Source: Balanoglossus misakiensis
Taxonomy: Eukaryota; Hemichordata
Direction of reading: 5' to 3'
Assembly (NCBI GenBank): GCA_040954595.2
Contig: CM082595.2
Span: 9,052,001-9,116,000, forward strand
DNA: 64,000 nucleotides
The stretch's first letter is position 1, and every line of letters begins with the position of its first letter. A program made the translations under genes and the position numbers. The notes below the pieces were generated by a model. The model searched no databases. It was not told the origin of the DNA and saw only the letters and a program-made list of their open reading frames with translations. Shown one piece after another: positions 12,451 to 22,133 of this stretch.

Positions 12451-13849
12451 GTGTTATTGGGGAAGGGGGGGGGGGGGGGTTACTCAAACATTTATAACAC
12501 CCAGCAACTTTTGGTACTGGCAGGGTTTGTCCTCCAATGATTTCAACATCCTGCTAGGAATACAACCTCTCCTCAACTTTATAAATATAGGGCATGACAT
12601 TGCAGGTTTTTTGAGAACACTGTTTAAAATAACCCTCATCAAGCCTGTTAACTTATTTAGACAGACTATTATCCAGAATGAAACGAAACATGGATGCAAT
12701 AAAAAGATCTTGTGCAATAAAAACCAAGTTGATCATAACAATTATTTGCTAAGTACAACATGTACATCACTAATAGAAGTTATGGCTGTAAGCATAAACC
12801 TGTTTGTTTTGCTATCTTCACTATTCATATTATCTGACTATATTAATACATTTGCAAGCATACTGTTTCAGACATAGCGAATTTGATAAACATCTACAAA
12901 TATATTTTTACCTGTTGAAGTTATCAAAATCCAGACACTTGACAAAAGGACATTTTTCATCCCCTCTATAGATTGATAGTCTAACATAGCAGGCAATCTG
13001 TTTTTAACAACTGCAGAAGCCTTCATAAAAAGTTGTTGGCCAGAATGAAAGCTTAGGGGGACGTAGGATTTCCTACTTTTTAGGTTATTTTTTCTATGGC
13101 CCCAAAAAGCTATGACAAAAAATTGATGACCCCCTTGGAATTTATAATTCCCCCCCCCCTATCATACCCTGTCCATATTCTTATAAATGTCAATAAATGC
13201 CATACAGTCCTGTATGTTTTGTTTTGAGCTAATATTATGAATTTTCTATTTTTATTGTTTTGTCTTTTACTGCATTATTGGTAAAGAAAAATCTTCCTTT
13301 CTGAAAGCCATAGTTTTTGTTCAAATTGCAAATTGTTGTGAAATTGGTATATTTATAATTTTGAGCAATTTTGTAATTTTTGCTCAGAATGCAGATTCCT
13401 AGGGGGGTAACCCAAGTAAGGTGTTGTAAAAGAATTGTTTAAAAAATAAAAATATATTTGTAGATGGTTATCAAATTCGCTGTGTCTGAAAGCGCTTGTC
13501 AGATTGCTTTGAACTTTGACAGGAATGTTCCTTGTAGTGATTTAAGTAAGATGGTGTACAATTATAGTGATTTTTGCATATTTGTGTTTTTGCCACTTTT
13601 GAACAAATGTAGTTTTGTTTAACCCCCATCTTACCCTATCCATATTCAAATAAATATGAAAAGAAATTTCTCACAGATATTATTTACTTTGATAATACTA
13701 TCATTTGTGCAACAACTAATCAATCAAACAGTCAATAATCATAAATTGGGAGTTCAAAAATATCTATAAGGGAGATTTAAAACCCCGTTAGCAACAACTG
13801 TTTGCCATGTTTTCAGTATTAATGTTTTGTGTAGCTTCTGCAGTTTTTA
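12451..13849. other. No supported gene; G-run and degenerate repeat bodies
   Basis: A poly-G tract lies near 12465-12479 and a poly-C tract near 13149. Overlapping ORFs on both strands at 12449-12877 show no domain. 13190-13640 repeats body segments of the GGTCCCAT family without a head. Nothing else supportable. Confidence 0.45.
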
Positions 13850-14480
13850 GGTCCCATATGGTATGTACCATGGGCCTTATGGAATCAGTTGCGTCTGTAT
13901 TTATGTATGGATGTACTGTATTTTCGCGAGTTAAATTTTTCGCGATATCGAGAGAGGCCACTGTTTCGCGAGTATTAATTTTCGCGTTCTCTTATTTCAT
14001 TCACTGCATCGTTATCTTCAAAAACAATTTACGCGACTTTTTATTTTCACGTTATTTTGGCTCTCGCGTATTTGGCGAAAATTAATTGCTCGCGAAAATA
14101 AAGTGTTTTACAGTATGTCTGTCTGTTTGTATGGATGTATGTCTGTATGTCCGTCCACATCTAAAACTTGAAAACCGTTGTGCATATCACCTCGATATTT
14201 GGTGTGCAGATGCAGGCTGGGCTGTAGATTGGAGTTTGTTAACATGAAAATGTCATTACCAAATATATGCAAATTAGCTGGAAAATGTGAAATTGGTCAA
14301 AACTCGCAAAATTCAACAACTGCTGGTCAGATTGATTTGGAAATTGGTATGCAAGTACCTTATGCCTACCTCATACAGTCCTGTATGTTTTGAGCTAATT
14401 TTGATTTTCTATTTTTGATGCATTTGTTTGTATTTTTCAACATTATTGGTAAAAAATCTTCATATGAATCTAAAATTACC
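13850..14480 (+). repeat. GGTCCCAT-family repeat interrupted by a CTGTAAAAC MITE
   Basis: The head (GGTCCCATATGGTATGTACCATGGG) and the start of the body are split from the rest of the body (GTATGTCCGTCCACATCTAA onward) by the element at 13914-14115. The nesting shows that the MITE family was active after this repeat had inserted. Confidence 0.7.
13914..14115 (+). mobile_element. CTGTAAAAC-type MITE, copy A
   Basis: Roughly 200 bp, flanked by TA at each end. The right end reads AAATAAAGTGTTTTACAG-TA; the left end is shortened (TACTGTATTTTCGCGAG). Family hallmarks are a TTTTCGCG-rich interior, GGCTCTCGCG, GCATCGTTATCTTC and inverted ends. There is no coding capacity. Six relatives lie in 47-56.5 kb. 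Confidence 0.8.
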
Positions 14481-15806
14481 GTCGAATCATCCAGTGTGAG
14501 TTAGCACTGTAATTAGCAAAAGTTATAAATCCACAGTTACCCAGCAAATTTGATATAATGCTTCACATAGGTATTGGTTTTGAACATCCTTCAGAAAGGG
14601 TATGAATATTTTAAAATTTTTACTGTTGCAACCCAGACTAGTTTATTTCTGAATAAACAGAGAAATGACAACCGGATAGATTATTCTTCTGTACTAAAGA
14701 CATATGCAGACACAAGAAATAGTCTGAACATTTTCAGTACATTACTAAAACAGTGTCGGTACATTGTACTATAAACTGAGGAAGATTAGTGACTATTGTT
14801 TGCCAAAAATGGTCCCAAGTCATTTCTCAAGCATAGCAGAATAGTAGCTTTGAGTAGCAAAGTGTGATGATTTAAAATGTAAAAAGACAACACCAATCTC
14901 TAGCTCTGCTCTCAGCACTGCAAAAGTTATCTGACAGGTAGATAGATGTTCAGTCATCCTATGTCTGTCAACATTTTTCTTTTCTGAAATCACTGGCGCA
15001 AGTGCTTTTAAAATTGGTGTGCAGGTTTCTTGGGGTGGCGAAGTAATGTGTGTTCAAATTGTGTTGAATTCTGCATATTTGTAGTTTGGAACAAGTTTTT
15101 TGCTGTTTTTGGAAGAAAAAAGCTAAGCTCGTAGATTACTTTGACTATGCAGGTTTCTAGGTATGACACAAGTTGTTTCTTCAAAATATGGTGAAATTTG
15201 CATATTTGGGGGGAAATTTTCTCTGAAATTTAGTATTGATCTCCCTGAGGTATGTGACATAATCTGTAATTTTGTATTTTGGAGACAGTTGCCTTTTTGT
15301 ACAAACAAAAAATCTTGTCAGAATATGCATGTCTGATTGCCATGTCCACAGGGGTGATCTACTTTTATTTACATTATAACCGAATCAGTAAAGTTTTCAT
15401 AATGATCTTTAAAATAGGTACGTCTAATTGTTTTGATCTTTGGTATGAATTGTCCCTTGGTGATCTTAGTCAATGCTTTTGAAATTCCGCTGAATATTGC
15501 ATTATTATTTTGTCTAAGTCTGAAGAGTAGTCATCATCTCTGAAACCCCTTGACCTAAGTCAGGTGTCAAATAGTACAATTTGCAGATTTGTTGCATTGG
15601 AGATATTGTTGCAGTTTTTGAAATTCAAGATGGCTGCCAATGTCTGTGTTAACTCTATGGAAAAACATTTATGTAAATACCTTTCTGAAAACAAGGCGGT
15701 GAACATCACATTTTTGTTTACAAACAGTAATAGAAATAGCTATCATTGTTTCTGAAAATCCTAACTTGTAGGATTCTTTTTCAATCTCTGGCATCAGCAG
15801 AGACAA
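14481..15806. other. No supported gene
   Basis: AT-rich sequence with repeated motifs of the type GTGAAATTTGCATATTTG, resembling bodies of the nearby repeat families. Short ORFs have no recognisable features. Confidence 0.45.
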
Positions 15807-15810
15807 TTAA

Positions 15811-16543
15811 GGTGGCATTGCATGAAAAGTTGTGATTTTTGCCAAATTTTACTTTTTTACATAAATCGGTAGGCCTAATACTCACCCACATCCTGACTAA
15901 TACGTCTTGGCGGAAATGGTGCACAATCACCCCCAAATAGCACTTTTCTGAATGAGTTCACAGCTTAACAAATAGGTGTCAACAATGCAAATGGCCGTTT
16001 TTCTCGGTTTGCATTTTCGCTGCTTTTGACAACTTCGGACTAAAATAGCTTCGCCCTGCATTGGCCGAATTTGCTCAAATTTTGACAGGGAATTGTGTAT
16101 GACCCATCCAACAAAACGCTAGTTTTGTATGTCGATAAAGTGTCCCTAGCGGGAATAAACTCTGATTCAATACAACTCACCGTGAATTTGATCAAATTTT
16201 CAGAAAATCTAACTTTCAAACGCTGTTACTCCTCAATGGAAGCAGATAACGCAAAACAAAATTAGCGTTTTTTTGCACGTGTACTTTAGTTTCGAATGAC
16301 ATATTAAGATGCATGATGCATGGTCAACTTTTTTACCTATTTTAAATTTCATGACATAATATAAAAAAATGGGTTTTTTCGCCCAAAATCGCCACCATTT
16401 CCGGGGATCAATAATATTTGCAACTCAAACAAAAGTTCAAAATCTCAGCTTCCAGAATATATATGGTTTATGGGGGTTTAAACTTTGTCTTTGATGAGAA
16501 ATAGGCCTCTGAAAAAGTCTCGACGGTTTCATGCAGTGCCACC
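15811..16543. mobile_element. TTAA-flanked non-autonomous DNA transposon, 733 bp
   Basis: The terminal inverted repeats are GGTGGCATTGCATGAAA at the left and the complement of GGTGGCACTGCATGAAA at the right (one mismatch in 17), bounded by TTAA at 15807-15810 and 16544-16547. No long ORF is present in the interior. TTAA duplication suggests mobilisation by a piggyBac-like or other TTAA-specific enzyme encoded elsewhere. Its ends do not match those of the 347-bp MITE, so this is a separate family. Confidence 0.85.
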
Positions 16544-16889
16544 TTAAACAACTCTATAAAAAGTCTTATTGCTTAGTACTGGCACGAGGTGGTAAAAAGA
16601 TGTGCAGCTTTTGACTTATTACAGGCTTACACTTTGTTAGTAATATGAGTCCCTATTGGTATTGTGCTGGGTTTTTAGGAGCTTGGGCCCCATTCCCTGG
16701 ATATTTTTTACACCTTGCTCTGAAAACCTGCCACACCTATGCTTCTTGAATTTGTCACAGTTGTCCTTGCCAATGAGTGTGCACCTTGAAATTCAAATCA
16801 GTCATTTGACCTGGCAGCCATATTCAGTTGAAATTGTTAAATAAATGCAAATTAGCTGGGAAAATTTGAAATTGGTCAAAACCACTGGT

Positions 16890-17285
16890 CAGATTGATTT
16901 GACAATTGGTATGCAAGTACCTTATGTCAACCACATACAGTCCTGTATTTTGAATAGTTTGAATGTTCTATTTTTATGCATTTTTTGCCTTTTTCCTCAT
17001 TTTTGGTAAAACATCTACTTTTCTAAAATTGATGAGACGACTTCTTTGAAATTTAGTATGAAGCTTCATATAGGTGATATGAGTTATCATACTTTTGTTA
17101 AAATGTTGCAAAATTTGCATATTCATAATTTTGGAGCAATTTCGGCCGTTTTTGAATTTTTTTTTTAAACCGGTTGTTACATTGCTTTGAAATTTGTTAG
17201 TCATATTAGGGGTAGCCCAAGTAAGATTTGCATGTATGTTTTTCAAATCAACTTGATGAATTGAATAGTATATTTTTGGGATGAT
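16890..17285 (+). repeat. Local duplication, copy 1
   Basis: Shares ordered sequence with 18008-18372, from GATTTGACAATTGGTATGCA through AACTTGATGAATTGAATAG to TATATTTTTGGG. The content resembles the GGTCCCAT-family body. Copy 2 has a deletion around the AAACATCTACTTTTC segment. Confidence 0.75.
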
Positions 17286-18007
17286 TTTTGCCATTTTCGG
17301 TCAAAACTCTTCTCAGAACCCCCCACAGTACGTGAAATATCCCATGAATCACTCTGGTTTGTACAACCAGAGATTACTCGGTCAAACCAGGCAAAGTTCA
17401 CATGTGTAGAGAAAATTGTAGACCACTAATACAAATTTTGAGAGCATGCTTTAAAGGCGAATCTTATTGTCAATTACCATTTCAAATGATAAACAAAATC
17501 ATGCATTATTGAAAGAGGAGATACAAATTTTATAAAATAAGCAATTGCATAGCCAGCCGATACAAAAAAGTTTGAAGTAAAACAGGGACACTTGAAACAC
17601 TTGTTTAATCAAACAAAACGATATTGATTTTTTTCTATAGACAGAACAATGGAAATTTACATGTTAACTTTCAACAGAGACTGGCCACCTCAGTTAGTCA
17701 TTGCTTCTTTCCTCCTAAGTGTGACATTTGACGTACATGAATGAATACTTTGATTTCTATGGCTTTTAAATCTTGATTTTGAAATTTTCACTCTAATTCC
17801 TCAACATACTTTTTCTAGATAAATCTTAATACAGTTATATGTACTTCATATCATTGTTAGTATCTAAAACAGAAAGTAATTAAATGGACAATCTCGATGA
17901 TACAAATCATGGAGAGTTGTGGGTAAAATATCGTACTGTGCCCCCTTTACCCCCACTGCTTTGAAATTTGATTTGAAGGTTTCAGGGTTTGTTCTCATGA
18001 TAATTTA

Positions 18008-18372
18008 CAGATTGATTTGACAATTGGTATGCAAGTACCTTATGTCAACCACATACAATCCTGTATTTTTTTAACTAATAGTTTGAATGTTCTATTTTAT
18101 GCATTTTTTGCCTTTTTCCTCATTTGTGGTAAAAAAATTTAGTATGAAGCTTCATGTAGGTGATATGAGTTACAATACTTTTGTTGAAATGTTGCAAAAT
18201 TTGCATATTGATAATTTTGGAGCAATTTCAGCCTTGTTTAATTAATTTTTTTTCTCTAAAACCGCTTGTTCCATTGCTTTAAAATTTGTTAGTCATGTTA
18301 GGGGTAGCTCAAGTAAGATTTGCATGTATGTTTTTCAAATCAACTTGATGAATTGAATAGTATATTTTTGGG
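18008..18372 (+). repeat. Local duplication, copy 2
   Basis: Partner of 16890-17285, lying about 1.1 kb downstream in direct orientation. It abuts the LINE fragment, which ends in the (ATCAA)-type microsatellite right after the shared TATATTTTTGGG. Confidence 0.75.
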
Positions 18373-18375
18373 GGA

Positions 18376-18709
18376 TCAAATCAAATCAAATCAAAACAAA
18401 CATTTATAAAGCGCCAGAATCAATAACAATGTTATTTCCAAAGGCGCTGAAAGTATAACATCAGTGTTCGTAGGCTTTGACAAATAGAAATGTCTTGAGT
18501 TTTTGTTTGAAAATGTTGAGACTAGAAGCCTGTTGAATGTCAGATGGCAGAGAATTCCAAAGTTGTGGCGCGACAAGGGAAAAGGCACATCCACCATATG
18601 TTTTGAGTCTGTACTTTGGTACACACAACTGGTTCCTTGAGCTGGAGCGCAGAGCCCGACTAGGCTTATATGATTTTTGATTTGATTTGGTTTCAGGGTG
18701 ATTTCTCAT
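18376..18709 (-). mobile_element. 3' fragment of a CR1/L2-type LINE (ORF2 C-terminus and tail)
   Basis: The minus-strand frame 18461-18709 encodes SLVAPQLWNSLPSDIQQA followed by SSLNIFKQKLKTFLF. This is the signature found after the reverse transcriptase domain at the C-terminus of many CR1/L2/Rex-like non-LTR retrotransposons. Upstream in the same frame a basic segment ends in NQLCVPKYRLKTYGG. The stop codon is followed by a short 3' UTR that ends in repeated TTTGA units (plus-strand ATCAA at about 18376-18397), as expected for short-tandem LINE tails. The reverse transcriptase and endonuclease are missing, so this is a 5'-truncated dead copy. Confidence 0.85.
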
Positions 18710-19414
18710 GATGATTTACAAAACCTATGACTGATTACTTTGAAATTTGAGTAGGAAGTTAATTGGATGTGTTTGTTTAGATAATGGAATCAAATAAAGT
18801 TATTCATTCTTCACCTTCATTCTTCACCTCATTTCATTTATTGGCTGGTTTGTCTATTGTATCAGGGAAGAGTACTTGCCATCCCACCCCACCGATGCAA
18901 ACTTTGAGTGGCAAAAGTAAAATTTGTCATAACATTGAGTTAATTTGCTTTTGGGCTCACTAAAATGCAACTTTGAGCTCTGTATTTGTACAAAATTTTC
19001 ATTAATTGGCTGGTTTGTCTATTGTACCAGGCCAGCATACATAAGATCAAGATGTTTTCGGGGCTGGGGGGGGGCATCATATTTTATTGCCTCTCTATGT
19101 GTGTGTCTGTCTGTCTGTACTCCTGTGTAGACTTTTTCTAGTGTAATCACTAAATGAGACCACAGTGTCCTTGACGCTATTTTTTGCGATTTTCAATGAC
19201 CTTGGGGTAACCTTTGACCAGCTTTCATATATCTTGGTATTCACAGCAGAATACAGCCTTGGCATACCCTGGTAACCATGGGAACTGTTTGGGCCCAACC
19301 AATGGTGCTGGCAGCGTTAATTTTTAAATGATTTCTTCTTGTCGTTTTCTTTATCAATATGATGACTTGACCTAATCAGATTATTAAAATAATTTTATTC
19401 TTTTTTTACATTAG
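18710..19414. other. No gene; a hairpin-type repeat remnant
   Basis: The sequence near 19050-19300 (poly-G, then TGTGTGTCTGTCTGTCTG, then a conserved-looking body) resembles the TGTCTG-rich repeats elsewhere in this window but lacks a clear palindromic head. The last part (19370-19414) is pyrimidine-rich and leads into the acceptor of the next exon. Confidence 0.45.
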
Positions 19415-19493
19415 GTTCTTTGGTAACACTGCTGCTGGAGGGAGTGTAATATTTGTAACGACGTCGCCACCTAATACTGTACTGGAGGTATGA
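19415..19493 (+). pseudogene. Exon-like segment E3a, start of an exon-derived minisatellite
   Basis: A strong acceptor (ctttttttacattag) precedes a frame starting after one base: FFGNTAAGGSVIFVTT, then SPPNTVLEV and a TGA at 19491. The start is paralogous to the exon at 20302 (FIGIIIAGGSLINIYNN) in acceptor, phase and the AGGS core. Beyond GTAACGACG it merges into the 50-bp tandem array, so it looks like a decayed duplicate of the terminal exon. It could still serve as an alternative last exon after E1, since TG+G gives Trp. Confidence 0.4.
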
Positions 19494-20215
19494 ACTTAAA
19501 CTTGTAACGACGCCGCCACCTAATACTGTACTGGAGAGATGAAGTTAATACTTGTAACGACGCCGCCACCTAATACTGTACTGGAGAGATGAAGTTAATA
19601 CTTGTAACGACGCCGCCACCTAATACTGTACTGGAGAGATGAAGTTAATACTTGTAACGACGCCGCCACCTAATACTGTACTGGAGAGATGAAGTTAATA
19701 CTTGTAACGACGCCGCCACCTAATACTGTACTGGAGAGATGAACTTAATACTTGTAACGACGCCGCCACCTAATACTGTACTGGAGAGATGAAGTTAATA
19801 CTTGTAACGACGCCGCCACCTAATACTGTACTGGAGAGATGAAGTTAATACTTGTAACGACGCCGCCACCTAATACTGTACTGGAGAGATGAAGTTAATA
19901 CTTGTAACGACGCCGCCACCTAATACTGTACTGGAGAGATGAAGTTAATACTTGTAACGACGCCGCCACCTAATACTGTACTGGAGGGATGAACTTAAAC
20001 TTGTAACGACGCCGCCACCTAATACTGTACTGGAGAGATGAAGTTAATACTTGTAACGACGCCGCCACCTAATACTGTACTGGAGAGATGAAGTTAATAC
20101 TTGTAACGCCGCCGCCACCTAATACTGTACTGGAGAGATGAACTTAATACTTGTAACGACGCCGCCACCTTATACTGTACTGGAGGGATGAACTTAAACC
20201 TGTAACGACGCCAGA
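19455..20215 (+). repeat. Minisatellite, 50-bp unit, about 15 copies
   Basis: The unit contains GTAACGACGCCGCCACCTAA, TACTGTACTGGAGAGATG and AAGTTAATACTT, and repeats with almost no variation. Marginal units vary (GGAGGGATGAACTTAAACTT). The first unit is continuous with the exon-like segment at 19415. The last one decays towards CCAGAGGGATGAACGACG, which recalls ACCAGAGGGATG of the exon at 20302. The reading frame aligned with the exon hits a stop in each unit. Confidence 0.95.
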
Positions 20216-20301
20216 TGATGCTCCTGTGACCAGAGGGATGAACGACGCCATAATTTGTTGATCTGATCTAATTAATAATATTCATTCTTTTTTTTCAATA
20301 G

Positions 20302-20404
20302 GTTCATTGGTATTATCATCGCCGGAGGGAGTCTAATCAATATCTACAACAACGCCGCACCAGATAACAATATCAAAACCAGAGGGATGCTGTCAATAGG
20401 TTAG
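20302..20404 (+). CDS. Candidate terminal exon E3b
   Basis: The acceptor (ttttttttcaatag) is followed by one phase base and 33 codons, FIGIIIAGGSLINIYNN then AAPDNNIKTRGMLSIG, ending in TAG at 20402-20404. AATAAA follows at 20408. Phase matches the donors of E1a and E1b (TG+G=Trp), giving ...KTAQW-FIGIIIAGGSL. A hydrophobic segment after a Trp, then a polar stretch and G-M-L-S, resembles the second to third membrane-segment region of MS4A-like proteins (W-x-G-x-x-F-x-x-S-G-S-L). I rate that as suggestive only. Confidence 0.4.
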
Positions 20405-20572
20405 GCTAATAAAAATGGTTTAATCTGAGGGAATGGTAAAGGGTTGGTGTATGAATATGTTAGGGTAATAAAAAATGGTATAATCTAACGGAATGGTGAA
20501 GGGTTGGTGTATAAACAGGTTAGGCTAATAAAAATGGTATAATCTAATGAAATGGTGAAGGGTTGGTGTATG
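20399..20572 (+). repeat. Three tandem copies of a 60-bp unit
   Basis: Units start at 20399, 20459 and 20519 with GGTTAGGCTAATAAAAATGG and contain GAATGGTGAAGGGTTGGTGT. From 20580 to about 20950 looser relatives of the ATAATAAAAATGGTATAA motif continue, so this whole stretch is low-complexity DNA after the stop codon of the exon at 20302. Confidence 0.85.
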
Positions 20573-20996
20573 ATGACTAATAAGACATTGTGCACAAGGG
20601 TACTATAATAAAACTGTCTGCAAGGGTATAATATTATGGTTTCAAGGGTATGATAAGTAATTAAAATACTATAAAAACATGAGTAATGCCACGTGGTAAA
20701 TAAAAACTGTACATGTACAGAGGGTAAATACCGGTATAATATATAAAGGTGTTAACATCAATGGTGTAATAATAAAAAAAATGGGTAACACATGGTTTTG
20801 GTGGTATAATAATAATAAAATGGTATTAACTTGATGGTATAAACATTATGGGATGTGTATAAACGGTGTTAATATTACAAAGGTATAATGATTAGTTGGG
20901 GTGTAATAATAAGAAATTTAAAATCATTGGGTAATTTATTAGTGTCAGGTTGGGTAAAATAATTGTTGCTATGCATTCGTGTAATAATTGTCTGCG

Positions 20997-21190
20997 GATT
21001 TTTTGCAGCGTTACCCGCGTTCGCGTTCTTCATTGCAGGTCGCTCGTCATGTAATGGAATTTCGCCGTGTGCCCGTTTGATTCGCCGATGGATTTTTTAC
21101 AACGTTACCCGCGTTCGCGTTCTTCATCGCAGTTGGATCGTCGTGTAATGGAATTTCGCCGTGTGCCCGTTTGATTCGCCGATGGATTTT
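20997..21190 (+). repeat. 94-bp tandem duplication, CpG-rich
   Basis: Two adjacent copies start with GATTTTTTGCAGCGTTACCC (20997) and its near-identical counterpart (21091); a third starts at 21185 but diverges quickly. Each holds CGCGTTCGCGTTCTTCAT and TTCGCCGTGTGCCCGTTTGA. The CpG density is far above that of the surroundings. Confidence 0.85.
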
Positions 21191-21619
21191 TTGCTTTCGT
21201 CATCGTAATTCCCGCATCAACACGAATCCTCAATCTCGCGTAACAACAATACATCAAAATGTACACAGAAAAATAGGAGTCGGCAAGACAATTCTGGTTA
21301 GTTTGAGCCCCAACCTTTTAAAATTCACAACGGGGGAGGGGGCAGTTTTTCCTCATTTTATATTTGGCTCGAGGTTTTTAACTGTCCCCAGGCGCGTAAA
21401 GTTAGTTAGTTTATCACACAGTATGTAATTATCTTGCTTGATTTAAAAAAACACTAAAATTGTATGGGGGAGCTTCTTGCGATTTGCACTTAAGAAACTG
21501 ATGGTTTGTACCCATAGATAATATTAAGTATTAAGCACATAATTGCCTGGAAATAAAAATTAACTCAAGGGTAGAATGCAACAGTTAATTTTGTGCAATA
21601 TCAACAGGAGCTATTTTGG

Positions 21620-21725
21620 CACATTATTTCAGTTTGATAAACACTGTTTTTGCTCATTGTTTCATTTCGACCACATTATTTCAGTTTGATAAACACTGTT
21701 TTTGCTTATTGTTTCATTTCAACCA
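21620..21725 (+). repeat. 52-bp tandem duplication
   Basis: Two copies of CACATTATTTCAGTTTGATA...TGTTTCATTTC start at 21620 and 21672. Simple local duplication. Confidence 0.85.
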
Positions 21726-21859
21726 CTTTTGTCACCTTGTTTTAAATTGAATGCAAGCATTGTTTCTGTTTGACCACTACTTGGGGTAATTGTTCCAAAT
21801 TGGTATGCAAGATATTTTACATCAGCAGTTAGCCATCTAGCCACACTTTAGCTGCACAG

Positions 21860-21987
21860 CATATGAAAAATAATGAAATTCATGCAAAAAGCAAAAAAGT
21901 ATTATGGGTATAATGCCATTGCAGCATTGGCGGTTCGACTCCGTCGATACTTACTTTGAAGCATAAGTCTTCATTATTTTTCATATG
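21860..21987. mobile_element. Short inverted-repeat element enclosing a tRNA-like fold
   Basis: Perfect 18-bp inverted repeats (CATATGAAAAATAATGAA at 21860-21877; complement at 21970-21987) enclose a segment with an exact box-B-like GGTTCGACTCC (21932-21942). Around it sit a 5-bp T-arm-like stem (21929-21945) and a 7-bp acceptor-like pair, AAGTATT (21897-21903) with GATACTT (21946-21952). See the finding for details. It could be a tRNA-derived mobile element or a chance fold. Confidence 0.5.
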
Positions 21988-22133
21988 TAATAAATAAAAC
22001 TCTTCCAAATTCATATCTTTGTTTTAAGTTTGTGCTTTTGCTTCAGTTAGGGGGCCCACATTTACCAAACCTGTCTTGCCATCTTTTCACATTTCTTCAA
22101 ATATGCAGCGCCAGCGGTAGGCAGTATTTGATC

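Noticed and set aside
19455-20215. Hammerhead ribozyme in the 50-bp or 90-bp tandem repeats
   Set aside because: Some animal satellites carry hammerheads, but I found no CTGANGA...GAAA core in suitable positions on either strand of either unit.
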